This document shows positions 14,592 to 25,536 of a stretch of 64,000 nt of DNA, piece by piece. Within the stretch, counting starts at the first letter, position 1, and every line of letters begins with the position of its first letter. Made by a program: the position numbers and the translations under genes. The notes under the pieces were generated by a model. It did no database searches. It was not told where the DNA came from and was given only the letters and a program-made list of their open reading frames with translations. Source of the stretch: Letharia columbiana (taxonomy: Eukaryota; Ascomycota; Lecanoromycetes; Lecanorales; Parmeliaceae); the NCBI RefSeq assembly GCF_014066305.1, contig NW_023501052.1:747001-811000 (forward strand), written 5' to 3'.

Positions 14592-14720
14592 TTAATATAT
14601 ATAATAGAATAAGATAGAGCTGAGCTTGAAAACCTTGAATTTGTATGTGCAGCCAATCATCAATTCGGGTCCTGTACGCTTTTTGGTTAGACCGGCTGAG
14701 TCAGCCCGGTAGCCCTCCCG
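14592..14720 (-). repeat. Family S repeat, weakly mutated right end
   Basis: Reverse complement of the right end of copy 1 (about 2060-2185), but much less mutated. Where this copy reads GCAGCCAATCATCAATTC, copy 1 in the same orientation reads GTAGCCAATTATTAATTC. The differences are CA to TA, which shows RIP directly. Confidence 0.65.
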
Positions 14721-15039
14721 CGCCTCCCTCATCAAAAATTTGTATGTAGAAGTTTTACACTTTGAAGTACTCAGCTTGCGATACATACAGTTACTTCATA
14801 ATTCCTCAAATTGTAGAGCTCGCTTTACGCTTTCTAACGCTGTAAAAATTATGAAGTTTGGCCTACTATTGGTGGATTAAATGAACATTCAAATATGATA
14901 GTCATGGTAGTCACACCAGACGCGTCCGGGATCGGATAATAATTGTTTGTGTAACCATTCTTCTTCCACCATTCTATCAATTCTACCAATTCTACCAATT
15001 CCATCAATATAAACACATTTACCCTCGGTACCCTCGCAC

Positions 15040-15570
15040 TTAGTTAAACAAGAGGAGGATCTACAATAGGCGAATGCGGAGAACACTGCGGAGAACATTG
15101 CGGAGACAGTCATCAGCAGCAGTGACACAACAGACTTACTCTCCACGATCTCACATCAATCCACTCAGCCAGTGCAAGAGAAGTCAATACAGCAGGCGAA
15201 TGCGGAGAACACTGCGGAGAAACCAAGCGGCAACAAGGCCCCCAGCACCAAGAACACGGCTCAGCTCTCCAAGATCCCACGTCATATGCTCTTCACGGTT
15301 CCACATCAAATCATCACTCAGCAAGCGGAGAACACCACTGCAACTTGGCCTATCATCCCCACTGCATTGAGGAGCAAGAGGAGGAACTACAACAGGCAAA
15401 TGCGGAGAACACTACGGAGAAACCAAGCGGCAACAAGGCCACCATCGTCAAGAACACGGCTCAGCTCTCCAAGATCCCACGTCATATACTCTCCACGGTT
15501 CCACATCAAATCATCACTCAGCAAGCGGAGAACACCACTGCAACTTGGCCTGTCATCCCCACTGCATTAA
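15040..15570. repeat. Tandem repeat, 200 bp period
   Basis: The segment 15193-15367 recurs at 15393-15567 with few changes, and the start of the unit (GCGAATGCGGAGAACACTGC) appears once more at about 15070. The unit is open in frame, rich in Asn, Thr, Lys, Pro and Gln when read on the plus strand (for example NAENTAEKPSGNK), but has no good start, intron signal or recognised domain. It could be a repeat-rich gene fragment or simply satellite-like DNA. Confidence 0.6.
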
Positions 15571-15949
15571 TTGGAAAGCTTGCTTTCTCAATGCTCAAGA
15601 CTTGAAAATGAGAATGGGTGCTACGCTAAGAGGCTAGTGACCAATCAGATCATCAAATTCCATCATTTCTAGTCTAAAACACACCTTATTTCTTCATTTT
15701 CGATCTAAACACGGGTACACACGGGTACGTCCAAAAGAGGAAGCACCATAAGGCTGAACCTCGAACATCAACTTTATCAATTTATTCTATTTAATTCCTT
15801 TAACGTTACGTAATAAATGATAATAAAGTAAATTTATAGAATTATAGAGTTAATTATACGCTTTCAAATAATGCAGAGAAGACGAAATTTGATAAAGTAT
15901 TCGTAAGAATATACTAAAAACTAAGATTTATCGAACTCGCGAGAAGAGC
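15571..15949. other. No gene seen
   Basis: Mixed composition, AT-rich towards the right. No supported feature. Confidence 0.4.
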
Positions 15950-16330
15950 CCCTTCGGCAGGAGCCCTCGGAGAGCCCTCGGAGAGCCCCCGGAGGGTTAG
16001 GGGGTTTCAGGGGGTCTCCCCCTGAGTATGTCAAATAAATTACAACGTCTCTCTCGATTCTCAGTGAACTATAACGTCTCTCTCTAACGTCTCTCTCGAT
16101 TCTCAGGGTTAGATCCCTTAAAATCCCTTAAACCCTTCGGAGCTCTTTAAGGGCTCTCCGAGAGCTTCTGTCGAGGGGCTGTCAAAGCAAGCTTGAAATC
16201 AATCAAATATCACTAAAATAATTAAATTTCGAGCTTGCTTTGACAGCCCCTCGACAGAAGCTCTCGGAGAGTTAAAACCTCTAAAGAGCTCCGAAGGGTC
16301 CGAGGGGTTTTAGGAGATCTTCCTGAGAAT
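15950..16330. repeat. GC-rich repeat with long inverted arms
   Basis: Starts with repeated GAGCCCTCGGA units (15960-15995). The arms at about 16158-16195 and 16232-16272 are perfect inverted copies over about 38 bp (CTCTCCGAGAGCTTCTGTCG and onwards), separated by about 37 bp of AT-rich loop. The pairing continues less perfectly outwards through CTTCGGAGCTCTTTA for about 70 bp per arm. It would form a strong hairpin or cruciform and may be the joined ends of a DNA element. Confidence 0.65.
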
Positions 16331-16549
16331 CAAAAATAGTTAAAAACCAGTACTTGGATTAAAGCTTTTTCACTACTGGGAAGGACACGCCCCAGCACAT
16401 ATTATGATATATCACTGCAATAACATCACAAGAGGAGGCTCTACTGCGACGCTCACAGTCAATTAGGCCTTCTGCAGGAGGAACCTCGGACGATGCATAT
16501 TTAGACGAATTAAAGCTATTTCATTATTCGAAAGATTTCACTGCGGCGG

Positions 16550-16649
16550 GGGAAATTATGGAAAAAAACACCAAAAAAAAAAACATCCTCTTTTTTTTCC
16601 TCTATTTTTTAAAAAATCCTTAAAAAAAAAAAAAGGCCTCTTTTTTTTT

Positions 16650-16685
<36 letters not shown>

Positions 16686-16723
16686 AAAAAAAAACCAAAA
16701 AAAAAGCCCCCCCCCCCCCCCCC

Positions 16724-16769
<46 letters not shown>

Positions 16770-16856
16770 TTCGATTTGACTTAGGGCTAGGGCTAAAATT
16801 CGATTTAACTTAGAAAAATCCAACTCCATGAATTTAATTCATGGGCCTTTACTTGT
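16550..16856. repeat. Poly-A / poly-C low-complexity tract ending in a family S terminus
   Basis: Runs of A (16648-16698, 16725-16766) with an 18 bp run of C at 16707-16724. To the right, CCATGAATTTAATTCATGG is a perfect palindrome and is the unmutated form of the family S end (compare TTATGAATTTAATTTATAG at 13860). The homopolymers may be real or an assembly artefact. Confidence 0.5.
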
Positions 16857-18220
16857 TCTTATTTAAAATTATATTTTATATATAAAGAAGTTTTATAATA
16901 CTATAATATCGTATAATTTAAGACGTTAGTTTACGATCTTACTAAGCTCGCTATCGTTAATTAGAGAGTAGAGACGTATAAGAGAATATCTTTAAAAGAA
17001 AGATAATATTTAATTTTAGGGCGTAGAATATCGTAAATAATCTATATCTACTTCGACTACTTATTATTTTACTTATCTTACTATTAAGATTTTACTTAAT
17101 TAATTATCGATAGATTTAAATATTACGAAGAGAATTACGAAGAGAATATTTATAATTTTATTCTAGAGTTTTAGTATAATTAAGTATTATTACTTAGTAA
17201 ACTATTAAAATCTCTATCTTATAGTTTAATTATAATCTACGTCTAAAAATCGATATTTTAAACGATATCTTATATGTAAAGAGATCTTATAATAATATAG
17301 TCTTTTATATATTAATTAATTCGATAGGTTTCTAAGTTAAGAGGGGATTTTCCGAGGTATAACCTCTTAAAATTCTCTAAAACCTACCCATTAGATAATT
17401 ACGTGTAATACCTTTTGAGGTAATTCACTTTCTTACCTTATTGAGTAAAGTCGTAGGGCTGTAAGGCTGTTCCCGCTTTGTATTATTTTATTGAATCACG
17501 TTGCTAAACCTGTCTACTGGCAAGACTTACAGTAGGTTTTCTTGGCTGAGCTGGACTTCACTGAGGGTGGCTGGGTATTCTACCGAGAGCGCGAATGATG
17601 AGCTGGACCCAACGGTTTAAAAAGCGCATGTGAGCGATCTGAATGATTGAGTTGCTTTATATATGCGCCGTCATTCGATTGGACCAGTGTTTTGTAGGCC
17701 AAAAACGCAATCCTTTCTTTATGCACCAATCGATTGAGTGACCCTGAGGCATCCCATGACAGGGCCAATCCAAATGTCTTAACCTCCATGTCGGCGGTGT
17801 GCCTAATCATAGTCTAGGTACAACGACATTGACATTTCACAACTCGGGTCTAAAGCGTACTTGGCGCAGTCACCTGCAGACATCAAGGAAACTTTCGATC
17901 CCACGGTAATCTCCGAAAAGTGCCTACACACTCACCGGTAGTACGACGGACTGCGTCAAGGCATGTCAGGCAACCTGAATAAACATCTGCCTAATATTAT
18001 GCGAATCCTGGTCCAAGAGTCTTTATCCATACGTGGGTCCCAATGTGAGATAGACCTTCTCTTGCCGCCTTAACGACGTGTTTGCGGTAGAGCTTGTCCC
18101 AGCAGAACTTTTGCATCGGTGCGAAAGGTGGGACGTTGATGAGACTCCTTTCTTCCGGTGATCGTTGCAAGTTTGTGGTCTTTGATGCAAAACCTCTTTC
18201 ATGCGCCTGTGTGTCCAGTC
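16857..18220. other. AT-rich remnant, then intergenic DNA
   Basis: 16857-17390 is again AT-rich with RIP-like composition. 17400-18220 is of normal composition but shows no convincing gene. It includes the 5' flank of the first UstYa-type gene. Confidence 0.4.
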
Positions 18221-19324
18221 ATGTCAGAAGCAGACAAGAGAGAAAGTGCTAGCCCCCTACTGGGCGACGTAGAATCCACGCCGAAGTGTAGTTCCGGACC
18301 GCTGCCTCAGTCGCCATCCGCGCAATCTTGGAGACACAATGTCTGCTCGCACAACACGTTTCTCGCTTTCGCCTATGCGGTGCTCTGCTTCTTGTACCTT
18401 GGCCTCTTTTATGGCTGGATGCCGTCGAGCCACCACGCAAATACTGCCTGCGCAAATAGTCACGACCTCTTTCCATGTAAGCGTTGAATCATATCCAGCT
18501 TCAAGCTCAGGCGCCGAGCAAGCTAATTGTAGAGCGACCCAGCGATTGCGGATAGTGACGCCGTGCACTATGAGCGCAGGCCCTTCCCTGTTCGGATTCA
18601 CGGCAACGCATTTGCAGGGGAGCCGCGTCCTGAGCTCGACGCTGCTTGGCATGAGCTGTTCGAAGGTATATATCACCCAAAACCCGTCGCTGTTTGCTCC
18701 CCATTTGGTCAGGAATACGGCTTGCTTGGAATAAACTAATACTGTATTCAGATATCAGGATCCGCGTGTCAGCTGCAGATCTTATGTATTTCAACTTGAG
18801 CTCGATACCATTAGCAAACGGGTCCGGGTTTGCAGCAGAGTTAGGCGTGCATCATGAACTTCACTGCTTGGTCCGTCACTCTCCACCGCCCCGTTTCCAG
18901 AGGTGGACTCGACATTGATCCAAGCGAACAGAAAAAAATCCGCCATTGGATCTACAGAGACTATTACCTTGCCGACGAGCCCGAGTCAGAGCTGGTGGAG
19001 TGGAGGGCCCACATACGTGCGTACCGAGATCCGACGCTCTGTCTTGCTCCGTGACTCCATAGACGGAGGAAGGAAGATTGAGCTGCCGCATCAGAAGCAC
19101 ACGTCTGACCTACAACCCTAGATCACTGCCTGGAGATGCTCCGCGAGTCCATCATGTGCCGCGGCGACACCTCACTCACCACGTTCCAACACCTACCGAC
19201 CACGCCGCCGCGGCTGACGGCCGTCGCTCTCGGGCATCACCAGTGCGTAGACTGGGACCGCTTGATGCAGTGGGTGCGGGCGCGCGCGGTGCCCATATTC
19301 GAGCCCGGGGTCCTGGCGGAGTGA
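18221..19324 (+). CDS. UstYa/DUF3328-family oxidase, module A type I
   Basis: UstYa-family proteins are membrane-anchored oxidases that cyclise or oxidise ribosomal peptides in dikaritin pathways such as ustiloxin. My model joins 18221-18476, 18543-18665, 18752-18870, 18932-19016 and 19122-19324, all GT-AG and in phase, giving 261 residues. A polar N-terminus with SPLL is followed by one membrane segment (about 46-65). Next come HYE, PELDAAWHELF and two HxxHC motifs, HELHC (about 161-165) and HIHHC (about 193-197), thought to bind the metal. WIYRDYYLADEPE and LTAVALGHHQCV are also typical. The start at 18221 was chosen because it gives the usual short cytosolic tail; 18185 is an in-frame alternative. 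The gene converges on the next UstYa-type gene. The exon 2 acceptor is the least certain boundary. Confidence 0.88.
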
Positions 19325-19713
19325 GGAAGTGGTCGGACTGCTCGTTCAAGGACTCGAGGTGGTCATGTCTTTCGATTTCTTTATCCTGGCAGGGTTCGCG
19401 TTTCGGGGATCGGAGTTGCGGGGACCGTTCACGCGTCTGGAGTCCGAGTTCCGGGGTCGAGTCCCTGAACCCCTAGGTGGGGGTTAGGGCATTAGTCCCC
19501 AAAGAAGGGCCTTCAAACTCCCCGTTCACAACTTATTATAAGTCTATAACGAATGAAGTTACAAGAAACATTCGAACTGGTACCTTTTTTATCTATCAAA
19601 GTATCCAGAAACTAAGAGGCAGGATTTGTGCGGTATATCTCGTTTTTGGAAACCTATCGCATTGCAAAGACAACCCAGCGTGCCAAAACATGGGACCATT
19701 TGGTATAAAACTC

Positions 19714-20652
19714 TCAAGCATCAGCTTCAGAACGCAACCCCTCATCCCAACTCCCCCACTCTTCCGCCCACTCCTTCACCGCTCCAAAATCCCTACACGT
19801 GCGCCGAAAACTCCACCCCGTCACACCCCCCAACTCCATATCCACAGGCTCGAGGTTCGTGTCCGCGGCGCACATGAGGGACTGACGCAGGTAATCGAAA
19901 CAGTGCCGCAGGTGGTGCGGATCCGGGCGCTTGTTGTGATCGTGCACGTGCTGCATCTCCGCAATGGTCCCGTCCAACGCCGCGTAATACCCGACGCGTA
20001 GCATGTTCTGACGCCCCGGAGGATTCAGCCGAGCGGGCAGGCAGGGCATCCGAGACGGGGCGGAGAGGGGACGTTCTTCGAAAATTCGGGGGGGGTTAAA
20101 CGTACCACGCAATGGAGCTCGTGGAAGACGGCGAGGCCGGAGAGGGCGGGCGCGATCGTGGGGTGTTTGACGAAACCGACGTCGCCTGCTCCACGGTGAT
20201 CAGCGATCCTTTTCGTACCGAGAGCGTTTCAGGGGCGAGAGATGTCTGCGGGGGGGGCACGGGCGCGTACTGGGGAACATGGAGTCCCAGGCGGCGTTGC
20301 TCTCGGCCGAGGGTGCCTGCGAGAAGGTCCGGTTGTAGACCATGGGATAGTCCGTATGGCCGGATGGAACTACGAGGACTGGTCAATCGACGGTCGGACG
20401 GACAAGCTGGTCTGGAGACGTACCGAGCGGTCCGGAGTATTGGGGCTGGCGAGCGAGGTAGCCCACGGCAAGTCCAATGGTTATGGAAAGCGCGCTCGAA
20501 AGGAGGAGGAGGAGGCGCACTTGGAAGGTGGACCAGGGAGTGGCGGGTTGAGATTCTGGCCAAAGACCGTTGGGTTCCTCTTTGCTGCCGTCGTCTGAGG
20601 TCTTGAGGAGAGCATACCGGCTTGTTCGAAAATGGTGCGAAAATGGTGCCAT
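19714..20652 (-). CDS. UstYa/DUF3328-family oxidase, module A type II
   Basis: Second UstYa-type oxidase. The model on the minus strand joins 20652-20424, 20378-20271, 20188-20106 and 20007-19714 (237 residues), phases consistent throughout. It has one membrane segment at about 46-67, then YPMVYNRTF, AESNAAWDSMFP, GFVKHP, HELHC (about 135-139) and HLRHC (about 172-176), followed by TNLEPVDMELGGVTGW. Exons 2, 3 and 4 have exactly the same lengths (108, 83, 294 bp) as those of the paralogue at 30114-31052, so the two are duplicates. The gene is divergent from precursor 1, 794 bp away, an arrangement repeated in module B. It probably acts with the type I protein on the secreted precursor in the endomembrane system. 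Confidence 0.9.
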
Positions 20653-21446
20653 GGTCTTTGAGCGAGGACTGTTTAATGGTTCGTTTGAACAGCCCGAAGA
20701 AGGACGTGTACTGTTCTCAATACTCGATATTAAGGATTGATCCCTAGCCAGCGAGCCTTAGAACGCATATGGCCAAAGAAGACCCGGGAGGTTGTAAAAG
20801 CGGCGGCGGGTTGACTTTTGCTATCGACAGCTGTCAACCGACAAACTTCGAGGAGGGTTTCTGCAGCCTGGCTGACTACAGGAACCAGGAGGCCACGTCA
20901 TTGGAGGGGTTAAGAGGACCCCGCCAGCGTACATGAGCTTACCATGCATACTAATCGAGCTAGCTATTGGCCTCGACGATGTCACTCACCACGGAACCAT
21001 ACACGAAACACGTTTCGAGCATGCTTTGGTCGACAAGCCACTCGCACTGGTTTCCGTTTACAGACCCGAGGGCCGTATGTATACTTTTCTCTTGGCGTGG
21101 GGTGGGGCCCTTCGCTAGTGATGGCATCCTAACAATGGTGGTGCGCAGCTGATCAACAGGACCATCGCCCTGGAGCCAGCACTTCGCTGAATCCTACACT
21201 AGCGGTTACTGCAGTAGGCCGGAGGGGAAGCAATGAGCGGTGGGGCTCCCTTCCACATGTCAGGTCTGGTTAGAAGTCGTGGGCCTCTAATGAACTCACT
21301 CAGGCTCAGACTTGCCTTGCATCAATAAGACATCCGACCGTCGTCTGAACATAAAGCTTTACGGTCACAATAATTCTCATCTTCCAGATCCAATTCCTAC
21401 ACCTACTCCCGATTCCGGACTCAACCATAAGACGACTTATTTCGCC
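20653..21446. promoter_or_regulatory. Divergent intergenic region between UstYa type II and precursor 1
   Basis: The 794 bp between the two start codons must hold both promoters. No binding site was recognised. Small ORFs here lack support. Confidence 0.4.
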
Positions 21447-21762
21447 ATGAGATTCAACACGCTTGTTTGCGGCCTCCTTCTGGCTGCCGTCTCTGCCACT
21501 GCTCTTCCCGTGGAGAAAGGTGAGACACTTATGGTATATTCCGAGGATGATGGGGACTAATTAATCATTTCTCTTAGCAAAATCAATCCGTACAATGACT
21601 GAGATCGATGGAGATGATGCGGTAGTATACACATGGTCCCGCCCAGAGGAAAAGGCAAAGCGATCAGAGAAGGTGACGGATGGGGATGACCAAGTCGTGT
21701 ACACATGGTCTCGCCCGGAGGAGAAAGGCAAAGCGATCAGAGAAGGTGACGGATGGGGATGA
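21447..21762 (+). CDS. Dikaritin-type RiPP precursor peptide 1
   Basis: Small secreted precursor. Two exons, 21447-21519 and 21578-21762, are split by a 58 bp intron (GTGAGA...TTAG, branch-like GGACTAAT) and encode 85 residues. Residues 1-20 form a signal peptide (MRFNTLVCGLLLAAVSATAL). Two repeats follow, 24 residues apart: GDDAVVYTWSRPEEK (36-50) and GDDQVVYTWSRPEEK (60-74). The first ends KAKR, a Kex2-type site; the second reads KGK and then leaves the repeat frame. A third unit lies just downstream at 21758-21798 but is out of frame by one base, so translation stops at 21760-21762. Signal peptide, acidic repeats with an aromatic core, dibasic site and a neighbouring UstYa pair match the architecture of ustiloxin-family precursors. 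The core VVYTW is not one I recognise. Confidence 0.85.
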
Positions 21763-21798
21763 TCAAGTTGTTTACACGTGGTCGCGTCCCGAGTGAAA
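21613..21798 (+). repeat. 72 bp core repeats of precursor 1
   Basis: Units start with GATGAT/GATGAC at 21613, 21685 and 21758. The first spacing is 72 bp, the second 73 bp; the extra base lies in GAGGAGAAAGGC (21718-21729), where the first unit has GAGGAAAAGGC. The third unit keeps the codons for VVYTWSRPE in a shifted frame and is followed by TGA. Confidence 0.85.
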
Positions 21799-22458
21799 TG
21801 CATCATGGTTGCAGGCGGAGGTAGGGGAGGATGATCAAAGAATTTGTTCATGGTTTGGAGTGTTGGGGAGTCTTGAAGCCATGACCTAGCTCTGTCGTGT
21901 TGGAGAGGGTTTGACAAGACCTTAACGTCCTGTCCAACTGCAGCATAGAGAAGAACTTCTCCAGTGTAGCACGCTCATCGTCTCTGCCGTTTTCTATCAA
22001 GCCTCTAGAGACAAGACCCACTGAAGAAAGTTATTCTGGGTGCAAGATTCAATTGATGTTGAGGCCTAGCTGTAGCCAGTTGTGGAAGGTCTTGGCTTTG
22101 CGCCATAGCTCGACTAAGGCTTGTGCGAGGGGTACAAAAACAGTGGGGCAATTTTCATTCAAAGAACACCAATTTTTTCGCCACGAGAGAAAGATAAAGG
22201 GGGTTTTCTTTGGGACTGGACGTTAGCTGCGTTCCATTGTGGTGGACTGTTTTTTACTATCTGTAATCAGACGTGAAGCCCCGGTCATGATAGTTTCCAA
22301 CGCAACATCTTAGATTATACGCTTAGGATTGGAAGAAGTTGCAATGATTACAGAAGCTCGTGGAAGTTATTTCCGCACCGGACCTCGACTTTGGAGTGCG
22401 TAGACCAAGATTCGGCTCGAGCTCAGGCAGAGAACTCGTGCTTATATTTAGTAGAAAC
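21799..22458. other. Intergenic, no gene seen
   Basis: 3' flank of precursor 1 and of the convergent SDR gene. No supported feature. Confidence 0.4.
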
Positions 22459-23400
22459 TTACCAGGCCCAGTCCTCGCCTTCAATAGATGGGAAATGGCC
22501 AGAAGTCTTATCTCTAGTGGCACCGTCAATCTGCAATTCACATCCATTAGCGATGCGGCTCCCAAGGCTGAGATATCAGACGAGATCCTGACCGTAGCGA
22601 CCAGGAATTCAACACTCTTCTTCACTGGTACGGGCGCCTCTCCCATGCCGAAAGCACGAGCCGCTTCGTTGCCTGAGGCGGTCTGTACGAACCTAAAGCC
22701 AGGCAACGTTAGATCTCTCCCCCCCCCATCATCTTTACAAACACGGAATGTCAGGGATCTCACCCGGGATCAACAGCGAAAGCAATCAGTCCCTCATTCT
22801 CGAAATGCATCTTCCTCACGAGATAGTGAGCCGCGGTCTTGGAGACGCCATACGCACTCATCGGCACAGGTCGCTTCTCCATGCCACCGATGCTCCCAAT
22901 AGGCGACCCCAACACGACAAACTTCGGCTGCGATGCTTTTTGGAGCAGCGGTAAAACGGCTTGGAAAAGCAGTAGCGACCCGATGGCGTTGATGGAGAGG
23001 TGCTCCTGCACCTGCGCCGGGTCGACATCGGCCAATGTGGCAAAGACTAGATTCTGCACCGCGGCGTTGGCGATGACCGTGTCGAGTTTCGAGATTTTGT
23101 GCTCGGACTGCAGGAAAGCGACCGCGGTTTTGGCGTCGGTGGCGGAGGTGTTGTCGATCTTGACAATGATGAGGGTGCTGCTAGGGTCTCTGTGGACGCC
23201 GGAGAGAGCTTTTGACGAAGGGGTTGAAGGGTCGCGGACTCCTGCGATGACGGTGGTATTGGGTCGTGAGAGATAGGTGGTGATTAGACTTAGACCGATG
23301 CCTGAGACTCGAATTAAGCATGGCTGGGATACGACAGGAAGGATCTCTTGCCTCGATTGGCGCCCGTCACCAGGTAGGTGTGGCTGTTGGGTGAGGCCAT
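22459..23400 (-). CDS. Short-chain dehydrogenase/reductase
   Basis: NAD(P)H-dependent reductase of the classical SDR superfamily, similar in layout to fungal ketoreductases of secondary metabolism. The model joins 23400-23352, 23301-22764, 22692-22593 and 22530-22459 (252 residues, the usual length). Motifs: TGANRGIG at 12-19 (Rossmann glycines), NAAVQN at 95-100, GSPIGS around 148-153, catalytic Tyr167 and Lys171 in YGVSK, then DPGFVQT after the catalytic site and a C-terminus ending GHFPSIEGEDWAW. The first intron is a GC-AG type (donor GCAAGA after the codons for NRG); reading it this way keeps TGxxxGIG intact. The gene lies between precursor 1 and the GMC gene. It may reduce a carbonyl made during peptide modification; this role is inference. 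Confidence 0.88.
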
Positions 23401-23867
23401 TGGGGCTGATTGAACTTTGGTCAACAAGAGAATAGGCTCGAAATCAACTTGGCTATGATGAACTCTATGTAAGATGGTTTGGTGTGGAGTTGGGGTCAGG
23501 TGTTGTTGTGACTGGTAGACAGAAGGCGCCGCGGTTGGGTGGGGTAAGAATGATGGAGGTCAAGTGGTTGATGCCTACAGAGGTACTCTAAAAGGTAGAC
23601 TGATCAGGCTGAACCAGTCCTCCGTTCCCCATTTCTATTTTCTGATACTAAATGCTGACATACATATCTGAAGCACTGCAATGGCAACAGTCCAAGTCTA
23701 TTGTACTACTTTCTGTAAGCCCAAATTCGCTGCAACCTGAAATGTGCGACATGCGACATGCAAGGCAATGCAATGCGAGGCAATGCAATGCACATGTGAG
23801 TCTCAACCAACCGAGTCCCCCCTTTGTTTGCCTCCCACCTTCACTCGAAAATTACGTCTCTACACTC

Positions 23868-25536
23868 TCATCCCTTCAAGATTATCTCTGCTGCCTGTTC
23901 CGCTACTGCATATAACGTCGCCTGTGGATGCCCGCCAATTGCTACTGGAAACACGCTCGCGTCCGCAACCCGCAATCCCTCAACTCCATAGACTTTTAGA
24001 TCAGGTCCCACGACCTTTCCCATCGCCGCTGTACCCGAGGCATGAGCATGCGACACGCCAGCAGCCCTGATACGTTCGTCGATTTCCTTATCCCCGGACT
24101 GCAAATTTAATTCTGGCATCCCTGGTGGCGTCACTTCGCACGCGATGAACTCTTTGCCCCCTGCTGTGTCCAGCATTGCCTTCATGACTCGTCGGGCGCC
24201 GTATATGAGCGCCGCGTGATCAGTAGACGTGGCGTAATAGTTTGGGTTGATGACAGGCGGGTCGATAGCGGAGGTGGAGGCGAGAGAGATCGTCCCGCGT
24301 GAAGTAGGTAGGAGGAGCATCACGGAGCTTGCGACGTGAGTGCCATCCATCGGTAGGCTTAATCCAACATGATCAGCGCCAGCAGGAGCGTAGATGATCT
24401 GGGTCTCGAGATGGCAGCGTGTGGGGTGCAAGAGGGCCGCAGCGTCGACATCGGAGACGGAGTCAGCGCGTAAAGCAGTCGAGAGGAGGTCTGTGGGTAC
24501 GGCTTCTTTCACTGCCCAGTCGCAGGGCATGCCTTTGTAGTAGGCAGGAGAGGTCCAATGTGGAGTACCCATTGCGAGGCCTCTTGAGGGATCAAGTAAT
24601 TTCCAGAACTGAAAAAGGGCGAAGTGGTCGAACATATTTCGGCCGACTTGTGATGCGTCTGTCAGGAGAGGAATGTTGTGTTTCAACAGCTCGTCTGCGG
24701 GCCCAATGCCGGATAGCATTAGCAGCTGTGGTGTTCGGTGTGCACCAGCCGATAGAATGACTTCCTTGCGTGCAGATATCCGACTACCATCCGCAAGCTC
24801 AACTCCCGATATTACGTGCTTGCCTTCGCTATTGGTGGAAAATAGAACGCGATGGACCATTGTATCTGTGAGGACCTGCACCCCTTTGAGCCCGTACGCC
24901 TGATGAGACGGCTGCCGAAGCCCACTGCGCCAACTTTCTTCGATTTCTGAGATACCGGCCAAGCGGCCGCTGTTGGCGTCAGGGTTATGCTTTACTCCCA
25001 ACTCCGTCCATGCAGCATGTACTGGCTTACGGAGAAGGTACTGTCGCTCTGGATCGCTGCCGGATACCGAGACGTAATGTATAGGCCCTTCGAAGCCATG
25101 CTGTTGCGGATCTGAGTTGGCATCAAAGTGATGCTCTGACTTCTTGAAATAAGGAAGCAAGCCTTTGTAGCTCCAGCGAGGGTCTTTCACAACGTTAGCC
25201 CATTCGTCATAATCACTAGCATCACCGCGAGTCCAGGCGCCGTAGTTCAGGGTGCTACCTCCTCCGAGGGTCTTGCCGGCAGCGTTGTAGTGAGCACGGT
25301 TCTTGGTATGTGACTGAGGGATCAGTTTGATAGGCCCAGTCAAGTTCGGAGTGAGAGAGCGCGAAGCAACCCATGGGAGCCGTGGTGCGAGGATCGCCAG
25401 TGGCATCAACACCAGCTTCGATGAGGAGTATGTTGAGCGATGCATCGCCCTGTTTGAGACGAGATGCAAGCGCGCATCCAGTCAGGCCGCCTCCGACGAC
25501 GATGTAATCGGCCTCTGTTGGCGCCATATTTTGCAT
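23868..25536 (-). pseudogene. GMC-family FAD oxidoreductase, frame-disrupted
   Basis: Glucose-methanol-choline family flavoprotein. The N-terminus (start at 25536 or 25527) reads TEADYIVVGGGLTGCALASR, the FAD-binding GxGxxG fold, up to LDWAYQT at about 25322. From there homology continues in another frame: PQSHTKNR, GKTLGGGSTLNYG, and at the C-terminus HASGTAAMG (catalytic His region) and IGGHPQATLYAVAEQ, stopping at 23868. The two parts differ by one extra base and no intron fits, so as written the protein ends after about 110 residues. The combined length of about 550 residues is normal. This is either a recent inactivating insertion or an assembly indel. The rest is well conserved, with no other stop. 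In the cluster it would be a candidate alcohol or side-chain oxidase. Confidence 0.85.

Noticed and set aside
15193..15567. CRISPR-like array
   Set aside because: Units are 200 bp and continuous with no spacers; the genome is fungal.
16620..16829. ORF rich in Phe and Gly on the minus strand
   Set aside because: Product of the poly-A/poly-C tract, not a gene.
18903..18931. Apparent frameshift in UstYa type I of module A
   Set aside because: A 61 bp intron (18871-18931) restores the frame and gives the expected family sequence, so the gene is intact.
20112..20606. 164-residue ORF on the plus strand
   Set aside because: Antisense to the UstYa type II gene, whose exons are conserved in the paralogue at 30114-31052.
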